A stretch of 56,806 bases of DNA, taken from positions 1 through 56,806 of the forward strand of contig JAILRQ010000076.1 of assembly GCA_024698125.1 (NCBI GenBank), given 5' to 3'. The notes below the pieces were generated by a model. That model ran no database searches and was not told the origin of the DNA. It worked only from the letters and a program-made list of their open reading frames with translations. The stretch's first letter is position 1. Every line of letters starts with the position of its first letter. This DNA is from Acholeplasmatales bacterium. GTDB lineage: Bacteria; Bacillota_I; Bacilli_A; Acholeplasmatales; Anaeroplasmataceae. The translations under genes and the position numbers were made by a program. Positions 9,366 to 19,222 of this stretch are shown piece after piece.

Positions 9366-10370
9366 TTACTTTTTAGAAGTAGCGGTCTTTTTTGTAGTAG
9401 TGCTCTTCTTTACACTAACCTTTTTTGGAGCCTCGATAGCCTCAGGAGCCTCCTGATTTTTATTAATAACATATAAATCCATCTTGTTGTATGGAATTTC
9501 AATATTATTAAGATCGAATGCCTTCTTAACCTCTTCTAATAGGTAGAAGTGTACATCCCAGTAATCACTAGCCTTAACCCATACACGGCATGTAAGGTCA
9601 ATTGATGAATCTCCATAGTTAGAGATACGGCAGAATGGAGCTGGGTCTGTAAAGACTAGCTTATTCTTCTTACAAATATCAATAATGATAGCCTCTGCCT
9701 TAGCAAAGTCTGTATCATATGAAATTGGGAATACCTCGTCTACACGACGAGTATCCTTCATACTCTTATTTGTAATAACTCCGTTAGCAAGAATTCCATT
9801 AGGAATCATATTAATTACATTATCAACAGTTACAACCTCAGTATAGAATAGATGAATATCCTCTACTGTACCAGCCTTACCCTGTGCCTCAATGTAATCT
9901 CCAATTCTAAATGGACGTGTAAGGATAATTAATATACCTCCAGCAAAGTTTGATAATGCTCCCTGGACAGCAAGACCAAGTCCAACTGAGCAGGCTGCAA
10001 TAATGGCTGAAACTGATGCTGTTTCAATTCCAATATATGCTAAAAACATTAAGAATACTACAAGCTTTAAGGCCTTAGATGCAATACCTACAAATACCTT
10101 TGATATTGTAGCATCTGCCTGTCTTTTAATAAGACGCTTATAGAATCTCTTGCAGACAAGATCAATTATCTTTAAGCAGATAAGCATTACAAAGAATGCA
10201 AGTAAATATCTTACACCCTTAGTAGTAGCCCACTCCTTTAAATCCTCCCACTTTCCAAGCCACCAATCCTTTGATGTTAAATCAACTGATGTCGTAGTCT
10301 CTTCAGTAGTAGTTTCTGTAGTTTCTGTTTCTTCCATTAACCTAATTAATGCAGTATTAATTGAAAACAA
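9366..10370 (-). CDS. mscS: MscS-family small-conductance mechanosensitive channel
   Basis: This 334-residue membrane channel releases solutes during hypo-osmotic shock. It has a Glu/Thr-rich N-terminal tail and three transmembrane helices between about 50 and 150. The pore-lining helix has the classical Gly/Ala pattern (GLGLAVQGALSNFAGGI), followed by TRPFRIGDYI of the beta domain and a C-terminal alpha/beta domain to about 300. A basic Lys/Thr-rich tail (KKSTTTKKTATSKK) is appended, longer than in E. coli MscS. The start is a TTG, 8 nt after a strong AAGGAGG. An ATG sits nearer the ribosome binding site but is only 1 nt away from it and opens a 6-codon frame ending in TAA. Confidence 0.93.
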   Translation of the reverse strand: MFSINTALIRLMEETETTETTTEETTTSVDLTSKDWWLGKWEDLKEWATTKGVRYLLAFFVMLICLKIIDLVCKRFYKRLIKRQADATISKVFVGIASKALKLVVFLMFLAYIGIETASVSAIIAACSVGLGLAVQGALSNFAGGILIILTRPFRIGDYIEAQGKAGTVEDIHLFYTEVVTVDNVINMIPNGILANGVITNKSMKDTRRVDEVFPISYDTDFAKAEAIIIDICKKNKLVFTDPAPFCRISNYGDSSIDLTCRVWVKASDYWDVHFYLLEEVKKAFDLNNIEIPYNKMDLYVINKNQEAPEAIEAPKKVSVKKSTTTKKTATSKK

Positions 10371-10394
10371 AAGCCATTCCTCCTTAAATATTAT

Positions 10395-10419
10395 AAAGGC
10401 TTGATGTTTTCAAGCCTTT
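10395..10419 (-). terminator. Stem-loop at the end of the uxa operon
   Basis: A perfect 10-bp stem (AAAGGCTTGA / TCAAGCCTTT) with a 5-nt loop lies 20 nt after the uxaC stop. The following tract is AT-rich rather than pure T (ATAATATTT), so termination may be partial. Confidence 0.7.
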
Positions 10420-10438
10420 ATTTATTAATGTTTTAATC

Positions 10439-11872
10439 TTATAGTCCGAAATACTCGTGAGCGTTATTGTAGCAGATATCCTCAACGATTTGTCCTAGTG
10501 TATCTAGCTCCTCTGCAGGATATTGTCCTGACTCAACTAGATTACCAAGCATTTGGCAAAGAAGACGTCTGTAGTACTCATGACGAGGGTAAGCTAAGAA
10601 TGAACGAGAGTCAGTTAGCATTCCAACTGTTTGAGAAATGATAGCAACCTGCATCATAGTCTCCATATTTTGTCTCATTCCATCCTGTTGATCTAGGAAC
10701 CACCAAGCAGTACCTACTTGAACACGGTTCTTAACTCCTTCCTTTTGGAAGCATCCAGCTAATACCATTAAGGCATAGTTGTCACGAGGGTTTAGATCAT
10801 AAAGAATAGTCTTAGGAAGTGCATCTGCAGCATCTAGAGCTCCTAGTAATGCAGAAAGCTTCTCCATATAAACTTGATCCTCGATAGCATCGAATCCAGT
10901 ATCTGGTCCGATCTTCTTAAGCATAGACTTAGAGTTATTTCTTAAAGCACCGATATGGTATTGTTGTACCCAACCATGCTTAGCATACTCCTTACCTAAG
11001 AATAATAGAATATATCCCTTATACTTGTCCTCTTCCTCAGAAGTAATAGGCTCGTTCTTTAATCCCTTAAGATAAATTGCGTTAACCTCTTCCTTAGTAG
11101 CAGGTGCATAGTGAACTACGTCTAGAGCGTGGTCAGATAGACGAGATCCCATTGAATGGAAGAACTCGATACGCTCAGCTAAAGCCTTAGTTAAGGCATC
11201 AACAGAGTCAAGCTTGTATCCAACAACCTTAGATAATTGCTCAACCCAAGCTCCGAACCAGTCAAGCTCTACGTTAATAGCCTTGTCAGGACGGAATGCA
11301 GGACGAACCTCAACCTTTAAAGTCTTGTCCTCCTTCATTAGCTTATGGTAGTGAAGATCATCAACTGGGTCGTCAGTAGTACATACAACCTTAACGTTGA
11401 ACTTGTACATCATCTCACGTGCAGTTAAAGTTTCAAGCTTCTTATTAGCTGCATCCCAAATCTTCTTAGCATTCTTTGTATTAATTACATCATAGATATC
11501 GAAATATCTTTGCATCTCAAGGTGAGACCAGTGATATAGAGGGTTTCCTACGAAATAAGGCATAGACTCAACAAATTGATAATACTTTTGGTAGTCTGAC
11601 TCCTCTTGGCTCTTTCCAGGAACGTTTCCTGAAATAGAATCCTCCTCATATCCTCTAGCACGAAGAGCTCTCCACTTGTAGTGGTCTCCGTATCTGTCTC
11701 CAGCTCCTAGCCAAACCTCAGCAAGGTTACGGAACTTCTTGTCCTCATAAATCTCCTTTGGTTGTAGGTGGCAGTGGTAATCAATAATAGGCTTTCCTTC
11801 TGCATGCTCATGATATAGCTTCTTAGCTGTCTCAGTAGTTAGTAAGAAATCCTTATCCATAAAATTTTGCAT
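10439..11872 (-). CDS. uxaC: Glucuronate/galacturonate isomerase UxaC
   Basis: This enzyme isomerises D-galacturonate to D-tagaturonate (and D-glucuronate to D-fructuronate) in the cytoplasm, the first step of uronate catabolism. The 477-residue length is normal. It starts with MQNFMDKDFLL and has the amidohydrolase-like metal site IDYHCHL near residue 30, CTTDDP near 165 and DSRSFLAYPRHEY near 430, all typical of the family. It is the last gene of uxaB-uxaA-uxaC, 32 nt after uxaA. Its products feed UxaB. Codon use matches its neighbours. Confidence 0.97.
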   Translation of the reverse strand: MQNFMDKDFLLTTETAKKLYHEHAEGKPIIDYHCHLQPKEIYEDKKFRNLAEVWLGAGDRYGDHYKWRALRARGYEEDSISGNVPGKSQEESDYQKYYQFVESMPYFVGNPLYHWSHLEMQRYFDIYDVINTKNAKKIWDAANKKLETLTAREMMYKFNVKVVCTTDDPVDDLHYHKLMKEDKTLKVEVRPAFRPDKAINVELDWFGAWVEQLSKVVGYKLDSVDALTKALAERIEFFHSMGSRLSDHALDVVHYAPATKEEVNAIYLKGLKNEPITSEEEDKYKGYILLFLGKEYAKHGWVQQYHIGALRNNSKSMLKKIGPDTGFDAIEDQVYMEKLSALLGALDAADALPKTILYDLNPRDNYALMVLAGCFQKEGVKNRVQVGTAWWFLDQQDGMRQNMETMMQVAIISQTVGMLTDSRSFLAYPRHEYYRRLLCQMLGNLVESGQYPAEELDTLGQIVEDICYNNAHEYFGL

Positions 11873-11904
11873 ATTACGTTTTTCTCCTTCTCTTTCTTTT
11901 GTAA

Positions 11905-13383
11905 TTATAGAACTACTCCATCCTTGAAGATTGAAATCTCACGGAAGTTGTTCTTTTCATTACATGTTTGCTTCTTTCCAGATGCAATATCACAAATTAG
12001 ATCGATGAAGTTCTCAAGTAGATGATCCATATCCATCTTATCTACTAAATCACCTGCATTGAAATCAATCCAATTTTGCTTCTTATTAGCCATAGTACTA
12101 TTTGTTGCAACCTTAACAGTTGGAACAAATCCTCCAAATGGTGTTCCACGTCCAGTAGTGAATAATACCATTTGGCATCCTGCAGCTGCAAGTGTTGTAA
12201 CTGCAACCAAGTCATTACCTGGAGTTGAAATTAGGTTAAGACCCTTCTCCTCAACTCTTTCACCCATAGCTAGAACTCCATTAACCTTAGAAGCTCCACC
12301 CTTTTGAGTACATCCAAGTGACTTATCCTCAAGAGTAGTGATTCCTCCAGCCTTGTTTCCTGGTGATGGGTTATCATAAATAACCTGATGATGATTCTTA
12401 AAATAAATCTTGAAATCATTAATAAGCTTTACAATCTTATTAAATGTTGCCTCATCCTTAGCACGAGCCATTAATAGCTTCTCTGCTCCGAACATTTCAG
12501 GAACCTCTCCTAAAACTGTTGTAGCATCATTTAATGATAAGAAATCAGATAGACGTCCTAGAAGTGGGTTTGCAGTAATTCCTGACATACCATCAGAACC
12601 ACCACACTTAAGACCAATACGAAGTACTGATAGAGGCTTTGTAACTCTCTTATCACCCTTCATCTTGTCATATAGCTTCTTAAGTCTCTTAACTCCCTCT
12701 TCAACCTCGTCAGCATACTCTTGAGCAATAAGGAACTCAACTCTGTCCTCATCATACTCACCAAGAGTATCTCTAAACTTATCTACTTGGTTCTCCTCAC
12801 ATCCAAGTCCTAATACAAGAACTCCTCCTGCATTAGGATGCTTAACCATATCCTGAAGAAGAGTTCTTGTTAATGCAAGATCTCCTCCCATTTGAGAGCA
12901 TCCGAATGGATGTTGGAATGTATAAATACCATCAATCTCTGATGTATCATATTGAGCCTTAAATTGCTCGATCATATCACGAGCCATACCAGAAACGCAT
13001 CCTACAGTTTGTACAATCCATAGCTCATTTCTAATACCATACTCACCACTCTTACGAGCGTATACATCAACAGTTCTATCTGACTTATATCCTAGAACAG
13101 GTGGATAGCTTGGCTCATACTTATACTCAATAACGTCATCAAGGTTAGTTGCAACGTTTTGAGTATGAACATGCATACCTGGCTTAATGTCAGATGTTGC
13201 ATGTCCAATAGGTGAACCATACTTAATAATATTTTCTCCCTTAGCAATAGGCTTTAATGCTACCTTATGTGCTTGTGGAATATCCTCTAATAATGTTACT
13301 CCTTCTACTACTTCACCCTTCTTATAAGGTCTTAGTACTACTGCAACATTATCAGTTTGGTGTATTATAATATAATCGTTCAT
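11905..13383 (-). CDS. uxaA: Altronate dehydratase UxaA
   Basis: This enzyme dehydrates D-altronate to 2-keto-3-deoxygluconate. The 492 residues comprise the small N-terminal SAF-type domain (1-95, with HKVALKPI and GSPIGHAT) fused to the long C-terminal catalytic domain. The latter shows TVGCVSGMARD, THQHPFGCSQ-like (FQHPFGCSQMGGD) and LKCGGSDGMSGI, including conserved cysteines likely to bind the metal cofactor. This fused two-domain form is the usual UxaA/GarD arrangement. The ATG follows GGGTGATAAA. The gene sits between uxaB (48 nt upstream) and uxaC, as expected for a galacturonate operon. Confidence 0.97.
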   Translation of the reverse strand: MNDYIIIHQTDNVAVVLRPYKKGEVVEGVTLLEDIPQAHKVALKPIAKGENIIKYGSPIGHATSDIKPGMHVHTQNVATNLDDVIEYKYEPSYPPVLGYKSDRTVDVYARKSGEYGIRNELWIVQTVGCVSGMARDMIEQFKAQYDTSEIDGIYTFQHPFGCSQMGGDLALTRTLLQDMVKHPNAGGVLVLGLGCEENQVDKFRDTLGEYDEDRVEFLIAQEYADEVEEGVKRLKKLYDKMKGDKRVTKPLSVLRIGLKCGGSDGMSGITANPLLGRLSDFLSLNDATTVLGEVPEMFGAEKLLMARAKDEATFNKIVKLINDFKIYFKNHHQVIYDNPSPGNKAGGITTLEDKSLGCTQKGGASKVNGVLAMGERVEEKGLNLISTPGNDLVAVTTLAAAGCQMVLFTTGRGTPFGGFVPTVKVATNSTMANKKQNWIDFNAGDLVDKMDMDHLLENFIDLICDIASGKKQTCNEKNNFREISIFKDGVVL

Positions 13384-13431
13384 TTTATCACCCTTTTACT
13401 CATACATTTAGTATGTATTATATTTTAATTA

Positions 13432-14925
13432 TTACTTTACAATTTCCTTTAATGCTTCACGCATAGGCTTTGTAGCGATTGCGTATACAGCGTTGCAAAC
13501 GAACTCTGTTACACCTGCACACTCGTTAAGGTCAACTTCCCAGTGATCCTTCATTCCTAGAGTGTCCTTAACAATCTTGCATACTGACTCCTTAGTTCCG
13601 TCGAATGTAGCCCACTCGTTCTTGAAGAACTCAATGAACTTAGGATCGTCATTTAATGCGATTGTTGTATTATTGATTGTTCTTTCTCCCTTATAGAAGG
13701 CGATTAATGCAGCAAGTCCGAATAATGCGTGAGTTGGCATCTTACCCTTCTCAAGATTTTGAAGAACTGTAGGTAAAACTCTTGTCTTATACTTAGTTAC
13801 AGAGTTTAAAGCGATACTCATAAGCTCATGACGAACATATGGGTTCATATAACGCTCTAATACTGAATTAGAGTAAGCAATCATTTGATCCTCAGGGATA
13901 TCAATTGTAGGGATAACCTCATTGAAGATGAATTCCTTAACGAACTTTCCAATTTGCTCATCCTCGATAGTCTCTCTTACAGTATCAATACCAGCTAGGT
14001 ATGAAACTGGAACTAAAGTTGTATGTGATCCGTTAAGAATCTTAACCTTTCTTTGCTTGTAAGGTACGATTGAGTCAACGAATAATACGTTTAGGTTAGC
14101 CTTCTCAGTTGGAAGCTTAGCTCTTAGAGCCTCAAGGTTAGCCTTAGCCTCTGCCTTGTCCTCAACTGTGTTAGCATCAATACACCATAGGTGGAAGATT
14201 TCTCCAACTACCATGTTTTGATCTTGGTATCCTAGAGCTGTTTGGAACTCCTCAGCCTCATTACGAGGGTATCCTGGAACGATACGGTCAACTAGAGTAT
14301 TGTAGAACTTGTTCTCTGTAACCATCCAGTTGATGAACTTCTCATCAAGCTTGTTGTTCTTAGCTTGCTCAACAAGAACTCTCTTAAGCTCCTTACCATT
14401 GTAATCAATAAGCTCGCAAGTGATAATGAATAATCCCTTCTTACCAAGCTCATATCTCTTCTTTAAGAAAGCAAGAAGCTTTCCTGGATAAGACTTAGGG
14501 CATACTGTTAAATCAGTATCAGTCTCATCATAAGCAATTCCAGCCTCAGTTGTGTTTGAAATTACAAACTCAAGATCATCTGATGCTGCATACTCTAAAT
14601 ACTTGTCATATTGAGTATATGGATCGATAAAGTCTTGTAAGCACTTGATAACCTCATGCTCTCTTACAGCCTTACCGTTTTGTAATCCTTGTAGATATAA
14701 TGTATATAAACCATCAGCCTTTGCAAGCTCTGCGCAACGTCCGAATGGCATTGGTTGTACTACTACAACACCTGCATTGAAATCAGTTGCCTTGTTAGTT
14801 TGGTTTACGATCCAGTCAACGAATGCACGTAAGAAGTTTCCTTCTCCAAATTGCATAATCTTTACTGGCTTAACTTCCTTCTTATTAACTTCGTTAATTA
14901 ATGGTAAATTTTGTACATTTGACAT
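13432..14925 (-). CDS. uxaB: Tagaturonate reductase UxaB
   Basis: This NADH-dependent enzyme reduces D-tagaturonate to D-altronate. It belongs to the mannitol dehydrogenase family and at 497 residues is close to E. coli UxaB. The N-terminal nucleotide-binding region (KIMQFGEGNFLRAFVDW) is clear, as is the substrate/catalytic signature KILNGSHTTLVP near residue 295. UxuB (fructuronate reductase) is the alternative. The altronate dehydratase immediately downstream favours UxaB. A strong TTGACT-17-TAAAAT promoter precedes it, with ribosome binding site GGAGG. It is first in the operon. Confidence 0.93.
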   Translation of the reverse strand: MSNVQNLPLINEVNKKEVKPVKIMQFGEGNFLRAFVDWIVNQTNKATDFNAGVVVVQPMPFGRCAELAKADGLYTLYLQGLQNGKAVREHEVIKCLQDFIDPYTQYDKYLEYAASDDLEFVISNTTEAGIAYDETDTDLTVCPKSYPGKLLAFLKKRYELGKKGLFIITCELIDYNGKELKRVLVEQAKNNKLDEKFINWMVTENKFYNTLVDRIVPGYPRNEAEEFQTALGYQDQNMVVGEIFHLWCIDANTVEDKAEAKANLEALRAKLPTEKANLNVLFVDSIVPYKQRKVKILNGSHTTLVPVSYLAGIDTVRETIEDEQIGKFVKEFIFNEVIPTIDIPEDQMIAYSNSVLERYMNPYVRHELMSIALNSVTKYKTRVLPTVLQNLEKGKMPTHALFGLAALIAFYKGERTINNTTIALNDDPKFIEFFKNEWATFDGTKESVCKIVKDTLGMKDHWEVDLNECAGVTEFVCNAVYAIATKPMREALKEIVK

Positions 14926-14978
14926 TTTATTTTTTCCTCCGAATTTGTTTAAAATCTATGCGATTTATACCATTTACA

Positions 14979-15007
14979 ATTTTATCACATACCCATATTT
15001 TAGTCAA
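14979..15007 (-). promoter_or_regulatory. Promoter of uxaB-uxaA-uxaC
   Basis: On the minus strand there is TTGACT (15002-15007), 17 nt, then TAAAAT (14979-14984), giving a leader of about 45 nt. The same two hexamers and spacing occur at the promoter of the ABC importer operon (43943-43971). Confidence 0.8.
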
Positions 15008-15039
15008 TAAAACCACTTGACTTTTAAAATAATTAAAAA

Positions 15040-15059
15040 TGCCCCTCCAATGAAGGGCA
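15040..15059 (-). terminator. Intrinsic terminator after rlmH
   Basis: The stem TGCCCTTC / GAGGGGCA (one G-U pair) has a 4-nt loop and is followed on the minus strand by five Ts, directly after the rlmH stop. Confidence 0.85.
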
Positions 15060-15063
15060 AATT

Positions 15064-15543
15064 TTATTTGTGATATGTTTCATTATTATTAATTTTAAAT
15101 GCTCTATAGATAGCCTCAAAGAGGATTAGCTTCATAAGCTTATGAGGATAAGTCATCTTTGAAAAGCATAGCTTATAATCAGCTTTTTTGATAACCTCAG
15201 GGCTTAATCCAAGGGATCCTCCAATAATAAAATCTATAGTTCCAGCCTTATATGCAAATATTTGATCAAGCTTTTGTGCAAACTCTACTGAATCAAGCAT
15301 TTCACCCCTTAAATCAAGGGCTATAACAAAGGCCTGAGGAGAAATAGCCTTAAGGATTCTTTCGCCCTCTATACGCTTAACCTCAGCGCATAGGGCTTCA
15401 CTATCCATATCCTTAATCGGCTCATCATTTAATACCTTTTCCTCAATAGTACAATACTTTCCAAGCCTCTTCTTATATTCAGCAATACCATCCTTGAAGT
15501 ATTGCTCCTTTATTTTTCCAACACTTATAATTTCTATTTTCAT
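15064..15543 (-). CDS. rlmH: 23S rRNA m3-pseudouridine-1915 methyltransferase RlmH
   Basis: This SPOUT-class enzyme methylates pseudouridine 1915 in helix 69 of 23S rRNA on assembled ribosomes, using SAM. Its 159 residues are the typical length. Visible signatures are the N-terminal IEIISVGKIKEQY, the knot-forming FIIGGSLGLSPEV near 105-117 and the C-terminal KLMKLILFEAIYRAF...YHK. The gene overlaps the end of walJ by 4 nt (ATGA-type coupling). The walJ-rlmH pairing is the same neighbourhood as in Bacillus, where htrA lies between them. Confidence 0.97.
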   Translation of the reverse strand: MKIEIISVGKIKEQYFKDGIAEYKKRLGKYCTIEEKVLNDEPIKDMDSEALCAEVKRIEGERILKAISPQAFVIALDLRGEMLDSVEFAQKLDQIFAYKAGTIDFIIGGSLGLSPEVIKKADYKLCFSKMTYPHKLMKLILFEAIYRAFKINNNETYHK

Positions 15544-16328
15544 AGGCTAAATACCTCTGTAGGAAGCTGATTTGTATATATGAAGCGAATACCTGTTACA
15601 TCAAGGCTATATCCTTCATATATTCTCTTACTTTCAGCCTCTATTATATTCCACAAATTACATTCCTCAGATATATGGGCATAGAACACAAGATGTGTTT
15701 TATCTCCCATTATATGAGATAAAAGCTCTAATCCATCCTCATTTGAAAGGTGTCCTGAATCTCCAAGGATTCTTACTCTTGTTTCATAGGGACGAGATGA
15801 TGTCATTAAAAGCTCTGGGTCATGGTTTACCTCCATAACATAGCAATCTGCATTAGCTAAAAGCTCATAGAAGGCTGTAGGTACATATCCTGTATCAGTT
15901 ATATATACTATGCTTCTATTTTGAGCTGTAATCTTATAGCAGCAAGGCTCATATACATCATGGAATGTAGGGAAGGATTCTACAAAGATATCACCTATTT
16001 GAAATGATTCTCTTTGTCCAATAATTCTTACATCATTATTATCTATAATGCTTATACCATTACTCTTCTCTCTAATACCCTTACGTGTACCCTCTGTCAT
16101 ATATAGAGGGCATTTATATTTCTTTGTTATTTGTAATAGGCCTGATATGTGGTCTGTATGCTCATGTGTTATAAGGATAGCACTAAAGTTTCCTGTAAGA
16201 CTATTTTCCTCTAAAAACTTTGTAAGTCTTTTACATGAAATACCAGCATCTATTAATATTTTAGTACTCTCTGATTCTATATAGCACATATTACCCTTAG
16301 AACCAGATGCGACCATAGCTATTTTCAT
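15540..16328 (-). CDS. walJ: WalJ/YycJ-family metallo-beta-lactamase-fold hydrolase
   Basis: This 262-residue MBL-fold protein has the metal motif HEHTDH at 55-60, an N-terminal GSKGN and further metal ligands (EVNHDPELL; GDSGHLSNEDG; FYAHIS). These define the YycJ/WalJ family, a probable 5'-3' DNA exonuclease linked to cell-wall/division control in Bacilli. I use the ATG at 16328, which has GGTGA 8 nt upstream. The in-frame ATG at 16340 lies upstream of that ribosome binding site and has none of its own. It is cotranscribed and overlaps rlmH. The walRKHI genes of the Bacillus locus are not in this window. Confidence 0.93.
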   Translation of the reverse strand: MKIAMVASGSKGNMCYIESESTKILIDAGISCKRLTKFLEENSLTGNFSAILITHEHTDHISGLLQITKKYKCPLYMTEGTRKGIREKSNGISIIDNNDVRIIGQRESFQIGDIFVESFPTFHDVYEPCCYKITAQNRSIVYITDTGYVPTAFYELLANADCYVMEVNHDPELLMTSSRPYETRVRILGDSGHLSNEDGLELLSHIMGDKTHLVFYAHISEECNLWNIIEAESKRIYEGYSLDVTGIRFIYTNQLPTEVFSL

Positions 16329-16373
16329 ATTATTCACCATTAAAAATTATATAATAATTTTAAAAATAATAAA

Positions 16374-16397
16374 AGGATGTATTTTGAAATACATCCT
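16374..16397 (-). terminator. Intrinsic terminator after the second foldase-like lipoprotein gene
   Basis: A perfect 11-bp stem (AGGATGTATTT / AAATACATCCT) with a 2-nt loop is followed on the minus strand by TTTTATTATTTTT. Confidence 0.88.
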
Positions 16398-16407
16398 AAT
16401 ATTTTAA

Positions 16408-19221
16408 TTATGACCAAATGAAGTCGTAGTCAATAGACCAGTTGTACTTTGTTGTATCTGTCCAATCAGTATATAGTGTGAACTCATGTGTTGAGTAGCT
16501 AAATAGTGATCTTGCTAGATAATCTGTATACATTGCCTTCTTATCAGCATCATCTGTAAATGTTAAATCAGCTAGCTCATAAGTTAGGTACTTCCAGTTT
16601 TGGAAGTTTGTTGATGTATAGAATGTGATAGCTCCACTAAATACTGTAGAAATTGCAGTGTTAACTGAAGTCTTTAGTAATGAGTGAGATCCCATAATTG
16701 TTTGCTCATAGAAGTAAACAAATAATTGAGATGCTGATGCATATACTGTATCAGAATATCCATTAGCATAAATTACATACTCAGGATCGTCATCATCATC
16801 GTCTCCACCATCAGCATCATCAGGAATTAATACAACCTCTAGATGCTCATACTGCATATACTCATCATCCTCATCAGCCTTAGAGTCAGAAGATGATTCG
16901 AACTTAGCAGAATCTACCTCATCAGTATCATAGATGTTAAGGATATGGTATCCATAAGTAGTCTTACATAATGAATCAAGTGATGTTTGAGTAGTAGTGA
17001 ATTCAAAGATTCCAGTCTCCTCCATCTCATCCTCATCATATGTACCATCGATTACCTTATCATATAATTCCTTAACTCTTGTACTAAACTCCTCCATATA
17101 ATTTGAAGCACTGAATAAATCAATCTCTGATAGATCCTCAGTAGTTAATACAATTGGGAATACTGTCTTTAGGTCATTCCAATATACATCATGACCTGTT
17201 GTATATGATAATGAACCAATCTTATAGTTATTATTGAATGCATCAACAATATATGATAATGCTTCTGTTACTGTCTTAGTACTATTATCAAGGTTAGTTA
17301 AGATTTGTACCTCAGAAATAATAGCATTAACAATATTTAATACTGCCTGATCAAACTCATCTGCAAGTGTTGAATCAATTTCTTCAAGAGATGCTCTATA
17401 TGCATCTGGATCAGAATATGAACCACTATAATCCTCATCAACAGAGATTAGAATATGAGAGATTGAAGCACTGAAGTATGCATCATATAAATCCTCATAA
17501 ATATCTGCAAATTGAGTGAATAATGTAGATGTTGTATCAAATGTAGAATCACTTGTTACTGGATTTCCAAAGTATGAAGCTACCTTGTCAAGAATCATTG
17601 AAGCCTTCTTATTAGCTAAAACCTCAGCCTTTGTTGATACACCATAAGTTATTTGAAGGTATGTAGATGTACCAAGCTTCTTAGAAACATCCTTATTTCC
17701 CTTCTTAAATGACTTAATCTCATCAGATAGGTCATCCTTATAATCATCATATGTATCATCATCAATTAGATCCTCCATATATGATAGATCTAATGCCCAT
17801 TGATTCTTTAAATATGAAACTGCTAGTGAAGTTCCGTTTGCAGGCTCAAGCTCCTCATATAGCTCCTCTGGAGTATATGTATATTCCTCACCCTCATAAG
17901 TGAACTTATAAACATAATCATTATTTGCTGTTGATGTATATGTGAAATCATCATAATCCTGCTTGAAATTATATCCAATAAGTGGATCATAGATTTCAAT
18001 TGCATCATCATCAACAAGCTCCTCTAATGCATCAGAAACAATAGTTGATGCAAGTGTTGAAATTGACTTATTCTCAAGAATGTAGTCTAGCATTTCGTCG
18101 TAAACTGTAGTTCCGTCTCCTGCTACCTTTTGTGAATCATCAAGCTCATCCCACTCAACTACCTCTTCACCAGAAATACGGTATGCTAGGTAGTATGAAC
18201 CATCAACGTTAAATGGCTTGTCTAGATAATCTCCATCCTCCATTTCCTTGAAGAATGTTTCAAAGGTAGCTGAATAGTTTGAAGTAAGTCTATTCTTCTC
18301 CTTTGTAACTGATAAGTTTGTTTGCTCATCAGTTAAATAATTATCCTCTGTTAAATCAGACTTAGTAGCATTCTTAATATTATAGATTGTAAGATATTGC
18401 TCTAAGAAATTAGAAGAATCAATTGTAGATGAACCAGTAGTTGCGAATGCCTGCTGCATAACACGCTCAGCTTGAGCATATGATGCAAACTTAATTACAA
18501 TACCACGATACTCTCTGAAATACTTTCCAGTTGAGTAATAGTAGTCTGAAACATCCTCATCCTCTACATAATAGTTATTCTCTCCAACTCCAGAAATATA
18601 CTTATTTCCATAGTAATACTTGAAGTCCTTGTTCTTTAGTTGGGCTAAAGCATAGTTACTCATAGCCATATCAAATATATATGATTCGTATAGCTCATAT
18701 GGGAACTCTGCTACGAATTGGTCATCACCATTCTCATCTGTTGTATATGAAATAGTAATTGCCTCGATATCAGCCTTAGTAAAGTAGCTTCCATCGCTCT
18801 TTTTAGTTCCGTTATTAAATAAAGTATCTACATACTTCTCGATTTGAGTAGCCTTTTCCTCATCTGTAAGCTCCTTATAGGCCTCTACACTTGCAGCTCC
18901 ATAAATTGCACTTACAAGATTTTGGTTAATTGTGTAGTAATCATCTGGATCATTAGCCTCAGAGTACTCAAAATATGTCTTATCAGTGACAATATCAGAG
19001 AACATATCCTCTTTAATCTTTTGAAGTACTGTACTATATCCACTACTACGCATTAAATCATATAGCTGCTTCTTAGAGATTGAATAATCTCCAAGAGTAG
19101 CATATGAATCTGTATTTGAAATATTTCCATATGGAGTTTCTGAATTAACAGTTGCCCCACATGATACTAAAGCCATTGTTGAAAGCCCTAGGACAGCTAA
19201 TGAAATAAAACTCTTCTTCAT
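16408..19221 (-). CDS. Giant PrsA/SurA-like (parvulin-type) foldase lipoprotein
   Basis: This is a lipoprotein of about 937 residues, with the lipobox ALVSC at about 17-21. After it, 'YATLGDYSISKKQLYDLM' is the type of SurA/PrsA N-terminal helix that precedes a chaperone domain. A parvulin-like prolyl isomerase domain is suggested by ISHILISVDED near 586 and TTYGYHILNIYDT near 758, the two hallmark strands. They are separated by an unusually long insert. PrsA proteins are about 300 residues, so this is about three times larger. An Asp run (DGGDDDDDD) lies near residue 805. The ATG at 19221 is 1 nt after the stop of the upstream paralogue; the GTG/ATG codons before it are the ribosome binding site region (GGTGAATAAT). 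It probably helps extracellular proteins fold. Confidence 0.72.
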   Translation of the reverse strand: MKKSFISLAVLGLSTMALVSCGATVNSETPYGNISNTDSYATLGDYSISKKQLYDLMRSSGYSTVLQKIKEDMFSDIVTDKTYFEYSEANDPDDYYTINQNLVSAIYGAASVEAYKELTDEEKATQIEKYVDTLFNNGTKKSDGSYFTKADIEAITISYTTDENGDDQFVAEFPYELYESYIFDMAMSNYALAQLKNKDFKYYYGNKYISGVGENNYYVEDEDVSDYYYSTGKYFREYRGIVIKFASYAQAERVMQQAFATTGSSTIDSSNFLEQYLTIYNIKNATKSDLTEDNYLTDEQTNLSVTKEKNRLTSNYSATFETFFKEMEDGDYLDKPFNVDGSYYLAYRISGEEVVEWDELDDSQKVAGDGTTVYDEMLDYILENKSISTLASTIVSDALEELVDDDAIEIYDPLIGYNFKQDYDDFTYTSTANNDYVYKFTYEGEEYTYTPEELYEELEPANGTSLAVSYLKNQWALDLSYMEDLIDDDTYDDYKDDLSDEIKSFKKGNKDVSKKLGTSTYLQITYGVSTKAEVLANKKASMILDKVASYFGNPVTSDSTFDTTSTLFTQFADIYEDLYDAYFSASISHILISVDEDYSGSYSDPDAYRASLEEIDSTLADEFDQAVLNIVNAIISEVQILTNLDNSTKTVTEALSYIVDAFNNNYKIGSLSYTTGHDVYWNDLKTVFPIVLTTEDLSEIDLFSASNYMEEFSTRVKELYDKVIDGTYDEDEMEETGIFEFTTTQTSLDSLCKTTYGYHILNIYDTDEVDSAKFESSSDSKADEDDEYMQYEHLEVVLIPDDADGGDDDDDDPEYVIYANGYSDTVYASASQLFVYFYEQTIMGSHSLLKTSVNTAISTVFSGAITFYTSTNFQNWKYLTYELADLTFTDDADKKAMYTDYLARSLFSYSTHEFTLYTDWTDTTKYNWSIDYDFIWS

Positions 19222-19222
19222 A